NCBI GenBank assembly: GCA_031271555.1
Contig: JAISVN010000059.1
Coordinates: 1-10,860, forward strand
Origin: Candidatus Methanoplasma sp.
GTDB taxonomy: Archaea > Thermoplasmatota > Thermoplasmata > Methanomassiliicoccales > Methanomethylophilaceae
Reading direction: 5' to 3'
Length of the DNA stretch: 10,860 nucleotides
Under the pieces are notes generated by a model that saw only the letters and a program-made list of their open reading frames with translations, made no database searches and was not told the origin of the DNA. The position numbers were made by a program, and so were the translations under genes. Shown here one piece after another: positions 1 through 6,290 of the stretch. Numbering within the stretch: position 1 is the stretch's first letter; the number at the start of each line of letters is the position of its first letter.

Positions 1-69
1 GTCATAAAGGCGATAGAGGTCGCAGGCGGGCTCGGACTCAAGAGAAACGTCACCATAACCGTTGAATGA
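1..69 (+). CDS. 3' end of an unrecognised protein-coding gene (partial)
   Basis: Frame 1 is open from the window edge to a TGA at 67-69 and encodes a plausible 22-residue C-terminus rich in Gly, Val and Ile (core IEVAGGLGLKRNVTITVE). Frame 2 hits a stop at its second codon. Frame 3 stays open over the same stretch but encodes an unnatural Arg/His-rich string, so frame 1 is preferred. The beginning of the gene lies outside the window and too little is left to name a family. It is followed by a short inverted repeat (TGGCC at 72-76, GGCCA at 84-88) that could mark its transcript end, although no strong T-tract follows. Confidence 0.5.
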   Translation, partial: VIKAIEVAGGLGLKRNVTITVE

Positions 70-102
70 TCTGGCCTGTGCCTGGCCAATATACATTTTA
101 TG

Positions 103-126
103 GATGGCTGTAACCTTTCAGCCATC
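103..126. other. Perfect 8-bp inverted repeat upstream of a promoter
   Basis: GATGGCTG at 103-110 and CAGCCATC at 119-126 are exact reverse complements separated by 8 bases (TAACCTTT). The element lies between the first gene fragment and the TATA-like box at 134-142. It could be a transcription-factor site just upstream of the BRE/TATA of the 164-712 gene, or an RNA hairpin at the end of the preceding transcript. No T-run follows directly, so an operator reading is slightly favoured. This is inference from symmetry and position only. Confidence 0.4.
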
Positions 127-133
127 GTGAACT

Positions 134-142
134 GTTTATAAT
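134..142 (+). promoter_or_regulatory. TATA-like box, leaderless-type promoter
   Basis: GTTTATAAT is centred about 26 bases upstream of the ATG at 164, the spacing expected if transcription starts at or next to the start codon. No Shine-Dalgarno sequence precedes that ATG, which agrees with a leaderless mRNA, a common arrangement in Thermoplasmata-related archaea. Confidence 0.55.
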
Positions 143-163
143 GATTTCCATATTTTATTATTT

Positions 164-712
164 ATGGGCGAAGAAGACATCAGCAAACCTTTGGAGATCA
201 TAAGGAGTATGAGAGGCGTTGTACATGCCTTCTACCTTGACAAGGAAATTCTCAATAGAATGAAAGAAGAAGAGGCAAAGGTCACCGCTGTGAGCAACAT
301 ATCTGTGCAGAACGACGGTTTCAACAGGGCTCTGGAAAAGGACCATGTTATAGCGATCGTTAAAGACCCGCGGTTCAGGCCTCCCCCCGAGCCGACCGTG
401 ATACTCGTATCCGATGCCGGAGAGGTCATGGGCATAGAGGTGTTCCCGATCACTGCGAAGAAGTATCTCGAACGGGACGATGTGGTATGGCTTTCCGATG
501 CGTTCGTGCTCTTCCCGGAGATCAAGGGTATGGGCGGAGAGAAGTTCGTGATGCCTCCGGTCTCTTTCCCGGAGCTCAACAGCGGCAACGGCTGCAAAGA
601 TGTGGTATCCTGCAGTCCCGCGCCGACATGCGACCTCATGATGAGGAAATACTACAAACTTCAGGACGACCCCAAGCTGGCAAGCGTGCTGGTTGGATAC
701 AACGATATTTGA
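164..712 (+). CDS. Unrecognised conserved-looking protein upstream of ycaO (182 aa)
   Basis: A soluble protein of 182 residues with no signal peptide and no membrane segment. I do not recognise its family. Visible parts are a charged helical N-terminus (about 1-40), a beta-rich middle (HVIAIVKDPRFRPPPEPTVI, 61-80, then VSDAGEVMGIEVFP, 82-95), and a C-terminal part with three evenly spaced cysteines, C144, C150 and C156, in a CxxxxxCxxxxxC pattern next to a Pro-rich stretch. The Cys spacing could bind a metal, but that is a guess. It is not TfuA-like: the TfuA core motifs are absent. The start is chosen because the ATG at 164 lies about 26 bases after a TATA-like box with no Shine-Dalgarno. 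ycaO lies 91 bases downstream on the same strand with its own promoter-like sequence. The stop is TGA. The overlapping minus-strand frame is a codon-bias shadow. Confidence 0.75.
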   Translation: MGEEDISKPLEIIRSMRGVVHAFYLDKEILNRMKEEEAKVTAVSNISVQNDGFNRALEKDHVIAIVKDPRFRPPPEPTVILVSDAGEVMGIEVFPITAKKYLERDDVVWLSDAFVLFPEIKGMGGEKFVMPPVSFPELNSGNGCKDVVSCSPAPTCDLMMRKYYKLQDDPKLASVLVGYNDI

Positions 713-741
713 GTTGCATCCATGATCCATACCATAAACCT

Positions 742-770
742 CCCGGCCTGCGCTGTTGCGTTGGGTCGGG
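742..770 (+). other. Inverted repeat between the 182-aa gene and ycaO
   Basis: CCCGGCC (742-748) can pair with GGTCGGG (764-770) as a 7-bp stem containing one G-U wobble. Inside the loop, CGC (751-753) can pair with GCG (758-760). It abuts the TATA-like sequence of ycaO at 771. It could end the upstream transcript or act as a control site over the ycaO BRE. No T-tract follows it, so terminator function is doubtful. Confidence 0.3.
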
Positions 771-780
771 ATTAAATCAT
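771..780 (+). promoter_or_regulatory. TATA-like box of ycaO
   Basis: ATTAAATCAT is centred about 28 bases before the ycaO ATG at 804, again the leaderless-type spacing. A weak AGGT at 793-796 could alternatively act as a ribosome binding site for the ATG at 804 or 807. Confidence 0.45.
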
Positions 781-803
781 ATGATTGTCATTAGGTCGCA
801 CTC

Positions 804-2015
804 ATGATGCTGAACAGATGCCCCAAATACTCTCCTGAGACCGGCATAAGGACCATACCTCCTGAAAAGACCTTGGAGAGAGTGCTGCCCATACTTCCAA
901 AGATCGGCATATGCGATCCTCTCGACATAACAACCCTTGATAACATCGGCATACCCGTTTTTGCCGTTGACAGACCGGGCGCTTCTGCCGGTGCCGTTAA
1001 GAACTACAACGGCAAGGGCGTGACCCCGGAGCAGGCGAAGGCGTCTGCCGCCATGGAGGCCATAGAGAGATACAGTGCGGAGAAAAGGGATTCCGACGAG
1101 ATAGTGTACGGGACCCTGGAACAAGCCATGGATGTCGGCCTGACCGTCGACCCAAAAGACCTCATACTCCCGCACAGGACCCTCGACATATACGACACAG
1201 CAGAGATAGCATGGACAGAGGGCTTCGAGATGTTCCGCGGATCCACCGTATGGGTGCCGGCGTGCGCAGTCTTCCACCCCTATTTCCCGGATGACGACCT
1301 GCAGCTTTTCAGATACCATACCAACGGCATTGCCTCAGGGAATACGATAGAAGAAGCTATACTTCACGCACTTTTCGAACTCATAGAAAGAGATGCATGG
1401 TCTGTTGCCGAAGAAAGAGGGGCGGCATTCGCCGATGTCGTTGTAGATGAGGATTCCGTACCCGGAAAACTGATCAAAAAGTTCGAAGAACAGGGCATCA
1501 CGATACACCTCAAAGACCTGACCAACGACATAGGCGTTACTACCATAGGCGCAGCGGCAGATGACACGGTATCAAAGGATCCGGAACTGCTTACGATAGG
1601 TGTGGGGACACATCTGAACCCGGAGATCGCTTGCATAAGGGCGATCACCGAGGTTGCACAGAGCAGGACGACCCACAAACATGGCGTAAAAGGCAACGCC
1701 AGGCTGCTGAAGATAGCTAACGACATGGGATATGACAAGGTAAAAACTGTGAATAAGGTCTGGTATTCCGATCTGGAGAAGAAAGTGCGCCTGAGCGATA
1801 TGAAGGACCTTTCTACACCTTATGTCCTCGATGATATCGAGGTCGTGCTTGACCGGCTCGTTAAGGCCGGGTTCGACATGGTCATCGTCTCGGACCTTAC
1901 CAGGCCGGAAACCGGGATACCTGTGGTAAGGATGACTGTTCCGGGGCTGGAAGTGTCCACAATGGATCCCGAAAGAGAGGGTGCAAGACTTTGCGGCATG
2001 TGGAACGGGAAATGA
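804..2015 (+). CDS. ycaO: YcaO-family protein, McrA thioglycine-type (methanogenesis marker 1)
   Basis: YcaO enzymes use ATP to activate a peptide backbone amide. The methanogen members are required for the thioglycine in McrA. At 403 residues this is the full length of the methanogen type. Visible family motifs are the ATP/Mg-binding helix SAAMEAIERYSAE (81-93, with E85, E88, R89), the second acidic helix HALFELIERDAW (188-199, with E192, E195, R196) and ITEVAQSR (281-288, with E283, Q286, R288). The N-terminus (MMLNRCPKYSPETGIRTIPP) precedes the usual catalytic core, and ATG 807 is an equally possible start. The likely substrate, McrA G450, is encoded 1.4 kb away on the other strand. No tfuA partner gene is present in the window, and some methanogens do without one. 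The TGA stop (2013-2015) directly abuts the stop of the convergent fic gene, so their transcripts should overlap. Confidence 0.9.
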   Translation: MMLNRCPKYSPETGIRTIPPEKTLERVLPILPKIGICDPLDITTLDNIGIPVFAVDRPGASAGAVKNYNGKGVTPEQAKASAAMEAIERYSAEKRDSDEIVYGTLEQAMDVGLTVDPKDLILPHRTLDIYDTAEIAWTEGFEMFRGSTVWVPACAVFHPYFPDDDLQLFRYHTNGIASGNTIEEAILHALFELIERDAWSVAEERGAAFADVVVDEDSVPGKLIKKFEEQGITIHLKDLTNDIGVTTIGAAADDTVSKDPELLTIGVGTHLNPEIACIRAITEVAQSRTTHKHGVKGNARLLKIANDMGYDKVKTVNKVWYSDLEKKVRLSDMKDLSTPYVLDDIEVVLDRLVKAGFDMVIVSDLTRPETGIPVVRMTVPGLEVSTMDPEREGARLCGMWNGK

Positions 2016-2900
2016 TCATTCCTTTATGAGGAAATACCTCATCCATTCACGGAACTCGTCCTGTGCCGAAAGACATGTGTCCATAAGGTATCTCTTATCA
2101 CTGTCCCATTCTTTCAATCCGCGGTAATAATACCAACGGTGCCCCTCGTTTATCACAAACGGAACTATGTTGTTTGCGAGGCACTCTTTGAACATTACCA
2201 ACCTTCCGACACGGCCGTTGCCGTCTTGAAAGGGGTGTATCCTTTCGAATCTCTGGTGGAACCATATTATTTCTTCAATGGTCTTTTCTTTTGAGTGGTA
2301 TTCGTTCAAAAGAGCCTTGATCCTCTTTCCGACCTCTGCGGGCGGACATGTCGCCTCCCCTCCAACCTCATTTGGCCTCAATTTGTAATCTCCCACCCTG
2401 AACCATGAGATGGAGCTGTCGCTTGTATCATTTTTAAGGATCAGGTGAAGTGTCTTAATCATATCCTCCGTCAGGGCTTTTTTGGAGTTGTCTATTATGT
2501 AATCTATGCATCTGAAGTGGTTCACGGTTTCCACTATGTCATCCACATCTGCAGAGTCTGTAGAGCCTATCGTATTCGTTTCGAATATCCTGCGCGTCTG
2601 ATCCTCTGTGAGTTTGCTGCCTTCCATGTGGTTTGAGTTATAGGTGAGGTTGACCTGCAGTTTATGATAGATGCCGCCTTTGATCCTGCCGTCCTTTTCT
2701 TCCTTTAAAATGTTCAGGAGATCATTATCGCTGAATCTCCTTGCATTCTTCCTTTCGGGGGGCAACGCATCGTCCGGTATGTTCCATGTCTTGCCTGTGA
2801 GGAAAGCTCCAGGGATCCTTCCTTCCGAGCAGTATTTCCTCACTGCTCTGTCTGAGATGTCCCATTTCTCTGCGGTCTCCGTGACTGAGTTGTATTTCAC
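2016..2900 (-). CDS. Fic-domain protein (probable AMPylator) with N-terminal HTH
   Basis: Fic proteins transfer AMP or another nucleotide moiety to target proteins. The 294 residues contain an excisionase/MerR-like helix-turn-helix at about 4-47 (TETAEKWDISDRAVRKYC, then GAFLTGKTWNIP), the class II autoinhibitory motif S/TxxxEG as SNHMEG (89-94, E93), and a complete Fic active site HPFQDGNGRVGR (222-233, with H222, D226, N228, R230, R233). No catalytic residue is missing, so it should be active when inhibition is released. The start is a GTG at 2898-2900. An in-frame stop lies at 2910-2912 and no other usable start falls between, and this start preserves the HTH. The domain layout and wording closely resemble Fic proteins I know from gut Firmicutes, which suggests transfer. 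Its bases look more AT-rich than the mcr genes. The palindromes upstream suggest that its own HTH represses it. The cellular target is unknown. Confidence 0.88.
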   Translation of the reverse strand: MKYNSVTETAEKWDISDRAVRKYCSEGRIPGAFLTGKTWNIPDDALPPERKNARRFSDNDLLNILKEEKDGRIKGGIYHKLQVNLTYNSNHMEGSKLTEDQTRRIFETNTIGSTDSADVDDIVETVNHFRCIDYIIDNSKKALTEDMIKTLHLILKNDTSDSSISWFRVGDYKLRPNEVGGEATCPPAEVGKRIKALLNEYHSKEKTIEEIIWFHQRFERIHPFQDGNGRVGRLVMFKECLANNIVPFVINEGHRWYYYRGLKEWDSDKRYLMDTCLSAQDEFREWMRYFLIKE

Positions 2901-2930
2901 AGATACATATCATTCTCTGAGTATTACTAT

Positions 2931-2946
2931 GTTCCGATATCGGAAC
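2931..2946. promoter_or_regulatory. Operator palindrome 1 of the fic promoter
   Basis: GTTCCGATATCGGAAC is a perfect 16-bp palindrome, identical to the copy at 2983-2998. It begins 31 bases upstream of the fic start codon, where it would cover either the transcription start (if the TATA at 2955-2964 is used) or the BRE (if a TATA-like ATAGTAATAC at 2921-2930 is used). Binding there should block transcription. The likely ligand is the HTH domain of the Fic protein, which is inference. Confidence 0.75.
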
Positions 2947-2954
2947 AAACCTTG

Positions 2955-2964
2955 TAAAAATATA
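2955..2964 (-). promoter_or_regulatory. TATA-like box of fic
   Basis: On the minus strand the sequence reads TATATTTTTA. It sits midway between the two perfect palindromes and would place the transcription start inside palindrome 1, giving a leader of about 35 bases. An alternative leaderless promoter is ATAGTAATAC at 2921-2930, centred 26 bases before the GTG. I cannot decide between them from sequence. Confidence 0.4.
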
Positions 2965-2982
2965 TGGTTAATACAGTATTTT

Positions 2983-2998
2983 GTTCCGATATCGGAAC
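2983..2998. promoter_or_regulatory. Operator palindrome 2 of the fic promoter
   Basis: A second exact copy of GTTCCGATATCGGAAC. Its centre lies 52 bp from that of palindrome 1, about five helical turns, so dimers bound at both sites would face the same side of DNA and could interact. It lies on the upstream side of the putative fic TATA box. Confidence 0.75.
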
Positions 2999-3032
2999 TA
3001 ATATTGTATAATTCACTTTTAAAACCAAGTTT

Positions 3033-3048
3033 GTTCCTATATCTTGCT
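3033..3048. promoter_or_regulatory. Degenerate third operator copy
   Basis: GTTCCTATATCTTGCT keeps the left half of the palindrome (10 of the first 11 positions) but has lost the right half, matching 10 of 16 overall. It lies 50 bp beyond palindrome 2, continuing the spacing. The extended half-site GTTTGTTCC (3029-3037) is the exact reverse complement of GGAACAAAC at 2942-2950 in palindrome 1, which supports it being a real but weaker site. Confidence 0.45.
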
Positions 3049-3064
3049 TTGCAGGAATTTTATT

Positions 3065-3086
3065 AAAAGAAACCTCCCGAAGGAGG
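3065..3086 (-). terminator. Intrinsic-type terminator of the mcr operon
   Basis: Read on the minus strand just past the DUF2098 stop, CCTCC pairs with GGAGG around a TTCG tetraloop (3073-3086), followed directly by TTTCTTTT (3065-3072). The UUCG loop makes a very stable RNA hairpin, and archaeal RNA polymerase stops on U-tracts. This is the natural 3' end of the mcrBDGA-DUF2098 transcript and it separates that transcript from fic downstream. Confidence 0.7.
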
Positions 3087-3107
3087 ATTGAAAATAAATT
3101 AAGGGGT

Positions 3108-3404
3108 TTATCCTCCGCCGCTTGGCGTGAATTCGCGGATATCCACTTCCTCCTCCGTTCTGCGGAGGTCTTCAAGTGCCTTCTCTGCTCCTTCACGGCT
3201 GCTGCCGGAGACCTTTTCACGCTCTTTGTAGGAGACCTCCTTGTACTCCGATACATCTGCGGCCTTCAGGAAGTCGGCATCGTAGTACAGTCCGGTGAAG
3301 TCCAGTTTTACCCAGACCTTTCCGTCCTTTTCTCTGATGTCCACTGCCTTTCCGACCGTCGATGTCGGTGTGTATTTCAGGATCTCTCCCACCATCATCG
3401 GCAT
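3108..3404 (-). CDS. DUF2098-family protein, last gene of the mcr operon
   Basis: A 98-residue protein of the DUF2098 type, known mainly from methanogens and of unknown function. The family core is visible at about 5-45, with the pattern TSTVGKAVDIREKDGKVWVKL (14-34, an SH3-like beta strand series) and TGLYYDADFL (37-46). The remainder (50-98) is charged and probably helical, with a Gly-rich tail. No membrane segment or cysteine is present. Its ATG (3402-3404) overlaps the mcrA stop by one base (TGATG), so translation is likely coupled to mcrA. Internal Met3 and Met4 are possible alternative starts. The stop is TAA, followed by the operon terminator. Position alone suggests a role in Mcr assembly, modification or stability, which is not shown. 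Confidence 0.82.
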   Translation of the reverse strand: MPMMVGEILKYTPTSTVGKAVDIREKDGKVWVKLDFTGLYYDADFLKAADVSEYKEVSYKEREKVSGSSREGAEKALEDLRRTEEEVDIREFTPSGGG

Positions 3405-5068
3405 CAGCCTTTGATGACTGCGGTCCTCTCGCCGGCGGGGACGAACTCTCTGAGTCCACCTCTTCCGATCTCTTTCGTGACGTTAGCGAAATCAAAGATC
3501 AGGCTTGGGTCAGCGAATGCGACACGGATGAAGGGGTTGGCAGTGAATGCGTCTCCACGTGCGACGTGAGATGCCTTTGCGATACCGGAGTATCCCGACA
3601 GGTGACCGACGTTCATGGCGTAGTTGGGGTAGTTGGGACCCCTGAGCTCAGCAGGCAGACCCTCGTCGGATCTGTATGAGAACGAGTTGGCGGAACCGCA
3701 CTGGTCCTGCAGGTCGTATCCGTAGAATCCGAGCCTTCCTGTCCTCTCCTTGTGCTGAAGCATCGAGAGATACCACATGTTGAGACCGCAGTCTGCGATA
3801 CCGGTTGCCATTGATCCTGCGATACCGGTTGTTGCTGCTGCGACCGTTGCCCTCTGTGATCCACCGAAGTGGGTTTCCATGATGGCCGGGTATTTCTCGT
3901 ACATCTCCAGAGCGTATGCGTTGATGTCGTCTCCGAGTTTCATGAGCTCGTCGTACTTTGAGGGGTCCAGTTTGCAGAATCCTCCGTACTTGTCCTTTAT
4001 GACGTCGATCGCGTGGTACACGTAGTCTTCGAGGATGTTGTCGGTGTATGTCGCTGTGGCGTACTGGGTGAATCCCACACCGCCGGACATGTATCCGCCG
4101 AGGTATACCTGGTCGAAGATCGCTGCACCGAGACCTACTGTCTCAAGAACTGCTCTTCCGGGGTCGTCGGGGTAGACACGGTCGGACTGGACCATATCTG
4201 CAAAGAATCCGAAGGGTATTCCTCCGGGTTCGTTGGGTCCCCTTGCACGCCTTGCGGGCATCATTGAACCCATGTTGATCGACTGGTGCTTTGCAGAGTA
4301 TGCGAAGTCTGCGATAGCTGCCTCACCTGCTGCGAGCTTGTATGCGGAGATGAACGCCATTGAGATCTGCATTGCTGCGTGCCTCGAGACTGTTGCACCG
4401 TCCATGAGCCTTCCGACGATGGTCGGAACGCGTACAGCCTGCATCAGGGTCTTTCCGATGGCCTTTTTCAGCTGTTCTGCCTGGGCCTTGGGGAAGAGCT
4501 TGTTGATGTCTATCACGAATCTCTTGTCGATCTCATCGATGAGTTCATCGTCTCCGGAGTACACTTTGACGTACGAGTCGTACACCAGTGCGGGGTTGAC
4601 CTCCGCCATGTGCTCCTGAACGACTGCTCCACCGGGCATCGTGTGGTTGACCACTTCGAGGTAGCCGTTGATGGTCTCAGGCGTTACCTCTTTTCCGAGC
4701 CTTTTCTCGATCGTCTGGTGAGGGGAGTCGAGACCTACAAGGATGGTCCTCCTGATGTCGTCCCATGCCTGCTGGATAGCAGGGTTGTTGACGCAGTGGA
4801 GGTCATCTGCCTCTACGTAGATTTCCGTGTGGGAAAGCTGGTAGGGCATCCAGGACCTCTGTCCGAGCGGGACACCGATGTCCTCGTTCATCATCGGGAA
4901 ACCGCGCTTCTTTGCGATCGCCTCTGCAGACTTCTGGAATTCTACTTTGCTCTTCGACTGTTTCCATCCGCCATAGATGTAGTATTTTGTCTCCATGTCG
5001 GTTGGGTCTTCTTTGAACTTCTTCTTGACAGCTTCCATGAAAAGCTTTTCTTTCTGTTTGCCAGCCAT
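3404..5068 (-). CDS. mcrA: Methyl-coenzyme M reductase, alpha subunit
   Basis: The catalytic subunit of the alpha2beta2gamma2 enzyme that converts methyl-CoM and CoB to methane and heterodisulfide using nickel F430. The 554 residues are full length. Visible sites include the F430 axial ligand Q151 (GGAVVQEHM), the N-methylated histidine H261 (SAKHQS), [13 protein letters not shown] (271-283) with the arginine methylated in other methanogens (R273 or R274), Y336 ([13 protein letters not shown]), Q405 ([10 protein letters not shown]), and [13 protein letters not shown] (446-458) with Y449, the thioglycine position G450, D455 and C457. Which modifications are actually made cannot be read from DNA. 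The G450 site fits the YcaO gene nearby. The start has a Shine-Dalgarno-like AAAGGATG and follows mcrG by 2 bases. The stop TGA overlaps the DUF2098 start. Confidence 0.98.
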   Translation of the reverse strand: MAGKQKEKLFMEAVKKKFKEDPTDMETKYYIYGGWKQSKSKVEFQKSAEAIAKKRGFPMMNEDIGVPLGQRSWMPYQLSHTEIYVEADDLHCVNNPAIQQAWDDIRRTILVGLDSPHQTIEKRLGKEVTPETINGYLEVVNHTMPGGAVVQEHMAEVNPALVYDSYVKVYSGDDELIDEIDKRFVIDINKLFPKAQAEQLKKAIGKTLMQAVRVPTIVGRLMDGATVSRHAAMQISMAFISAYKLAAGEAAIADFAYSAKHQSINMGSMMPARRARGPNEPGGIPFGFFADMVQSDRVYPDDPGRAVLETVGLGAAIFDQVYLGGYMSGGVGFTQYATATYTDNILEDYVYHAIDVIKDKYGGFCKLDPSKYDELMKLGDDINAYALEMYEKYPAIMETHFGGSQRATVAAATTGIAGSMATGIADCGLNMWYLSMLQHKERTGRLGFYGYDLQDQCGSANSFSYRSDEGLPAELRGPNYPNYAMNVGHLSGYSGIAKASHVARGDAFTANPFIRVAFADPSLIFDFANVTKEIGRGGLREFVPAGERTAVIKG

Positions 5069-5070
5069 GT

Positions 5071-5847
5071 TTACACATCCTTTACGTTAAAGGGCTGATA
5101 ACCGCCAAGTGTCCTGAGCTTGTGGATCCTGAGTCCGTATGCTGTGACCTCTTTGTCATCCCTCATGTCTACGCCGTCGGCCCTGAAGATCGTTGTCCTC
5201 TTCTTGAGGTCAGCCATTGATGCCGGTTTTCCGACAGAGATCTTCCTGTCGAGCGGTATTGCGACCTGGTCTTTGACGTACACTACTTCTTTCTTGTCCT
5301 TGTCCCATACATATCTCTGCCAGGCATCGAACATCAGGCCGTTCTCGTCGAGACGGCATGCGTGTCCGTGAACTGTTGCTCCTCTGATACCTGTGAGTGC
5401 GGGGTCGAAGGTCTCGTTGTCGATCATCTCTTTGGCGAGTTTCTCAAGGTCCCTCTCCCTTACTTCAATGATCTGTCTTCCGGAAAGTGTTCCGGTGTCG
5501 ATACCTCTGTATCTCGAGAGGTACATCCATGCCCTCTGGTAGGGGGATATGGGTGCGAAGTAGACCGAGTCAGTGAACTGTATGTACCTGACCCTGTCTC
5601 CTTTCTTTGCTCCCTCTATGGGCTCGACGAGTTTCCTTATCGGACAGTCGGGCTCTTTTCCCTCTTCGATCGGGGGGTGGATGGATTTGTAGTCCTCTCC
5701 GGGGTTGCGGTGTCCCATGATCCTGACGACGTCGTCCATGGATACATCACGAAGTTTCTTCAGTTTGACCTTAGGATCCATCACTTTCTTTCTGTTTTTA
5801 GCAGGGATCGATGTTCCCGGGTAGAACTGTCTTTTATATGCTGCCAT
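5071..5847 (-). CDS. mcrG: Methyl-coenzyme M reductase, gamma subunit
   Basis: The smallest subunit of the Mcr heterohexamer, helping to form the F430/CoM pocket. From the start chosen here it has 258 residues, close to the usual 250. Conserved blocks are [15 protein letters not shown] (45-59), [13 protein letters not shown] (87-99), [18 protein letters not shown] (120-137) and [16 protein letters not shown] (159-174). The start is the second ATG (5845-5847), giving [11 protein letters not shown] as in other McrG proteins and preceded by a good Shine-Dalgarno AGGTGA (5853-5858) five bases away. A longer form starting at 5862, sharing ATGA with the mcrD stop, is possible but would put that Shine-Dalgarno inside the gene. 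No mcrC lies between mcrD and mcrG. The stop is TAA, 2 bases before mcrA. Confidence 0.96.
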   Translation of the reverse strand: MAAYKRQFYPGTSIPAKNRKKVMDPKVKLKKLRDVSMDDVVRIMGHRNPGEDYKSIHPPIEEGKEPDCPIRKLVEPIEGAKKGDRVRYIQFTDSVYFAPISPYQRAWMYLSRYRGIDTGTLSGRQIIEVRERDLEKLAKEMIDNETFDPALTGIRGATVHGHACRLDENGLMFDAWQRYVWDKDKKEVVYVKDQVAIPLDRKISVGKPASMADLKKRTTIFRADGVDMRDDKEVTAYGLRIHKLRTLGGYQPFNVKDV

Positions 5848-5858
5848 ATTTTTCACCT

Positions 5859-6278
5859 TCATTTATAATCTCTGAGTGTCTTTCTGTACTTTGAGTATCT
5901 TCCTACCGTCAGACTGAATCCGCGCGGCATTGTGGCCTCGCATGCTTCCTTAATCTTGTTCACTGCTTCATCCAGCATCTTTTCGTTCTCTACATCCAAT
6001 TCGATGTAGAACGCTCCGACCTGATACTTCAGCTCGACATCACGTCCGCCGACCTTTATCACCTTGCGTTCGGAGTGGTTGTTCGGAAGACCCTTTCCGG
6101 GTCCGCTGTTCAGGTTCTTCGAGATGCTCTCTCCGGTCATGTTTATCTGTCTGATGTGCTCGATCGGATCAAGTGCGTTCAGAACCTTCTCGGTCGTGTC
6201 CGCACCAAGCAGCACATTGGAGAAAATCTCCACTTCAGGAAGCGGTATTCCTGCATATTCTACGGTTGGTTCGCTCAA
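5859..6278 (-). CDS. mcrD: Methyl-coenzyme M reductase operon protein D
   Basis: McrD is not part of the final enzyme but associates with Mcr and is thought to help assembly or F430 delivery. The proposed product has 139 residues with [20 protein letters not shown] (17-36), the family GPGKGLP loop (59-65) and [10 protein letters not shown] (87-96). The start chosen is TTG at 6276-6278, seven bases after a GAGGT (6286-6290) that overlaps the mcrB stop. The longer frame from a GTG at 6323 would add a 15-residue Arg-rich leader ([10 protein letters not shown]...) read from within the 3' end of mcrB, which looks like a frame artefact. Its stop TGA lies just inside the 5862 alternative mcrG start. 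McrD is less conserved than the subunits, so naming also relies on the operon position. Confidence 0.92.
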   Translation of the reverse strand: MSEPTVEYAGIPLPEVEIFSNVLLGADTTEKVLNALDPIEHIRQINMTGESISKNLNSGPGKGLPNNHSERKVIKVGGRDVELKYQVGAFYIELDVENEKMLDEAVNKIKEACEATMPRGFSLTVGRYSKYRKTLRDYK

Positions 6279-6285
6279 TGTAATG

Positions 6286-6290
6286 ACCTC
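6286..6290 (-). promoter_or_regulatory. Ribosome binding site that sets the mcrD start
   Basis: GAGGT on the minus strand overlaps the mcrB TGA stop and lies seven bases before a TTG. It argues for a TTG start of mcrD rather than the upstream GTG at 6323, and for translational coupling to mcrB. Confidence 0.55.

Noticed and set aside
158..730. Minus-strand open frame of 190 codons over the 164-712 gene
   Set aside because: The plus-strand frame has a TATA box at the right distance and a normal protein composition. The minus frame is His-rich and unlike a real protein.
2725..2913. Minus-strand frame of 62 codons starting just upstream of fic
   Set aside because: Overlaps the HTH-coding part of fic in another frame and has no domain. 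The fic frame preserves a recognisable HTH.
2901..3060. Possible CRISPR or short repeat array
   Set aside because: Only two exact copies plus one degenerate half, each a palindrome within a promoter. No spacers of constant length or cas genes, so an operator array is the better reading.
4379..5098. Plus-strand open frame of 239 codons opposite mcrA
   Set aside because: Antisense shadow of mcrA with an unnatural Cys/Val-rich composition and no promoter signal.
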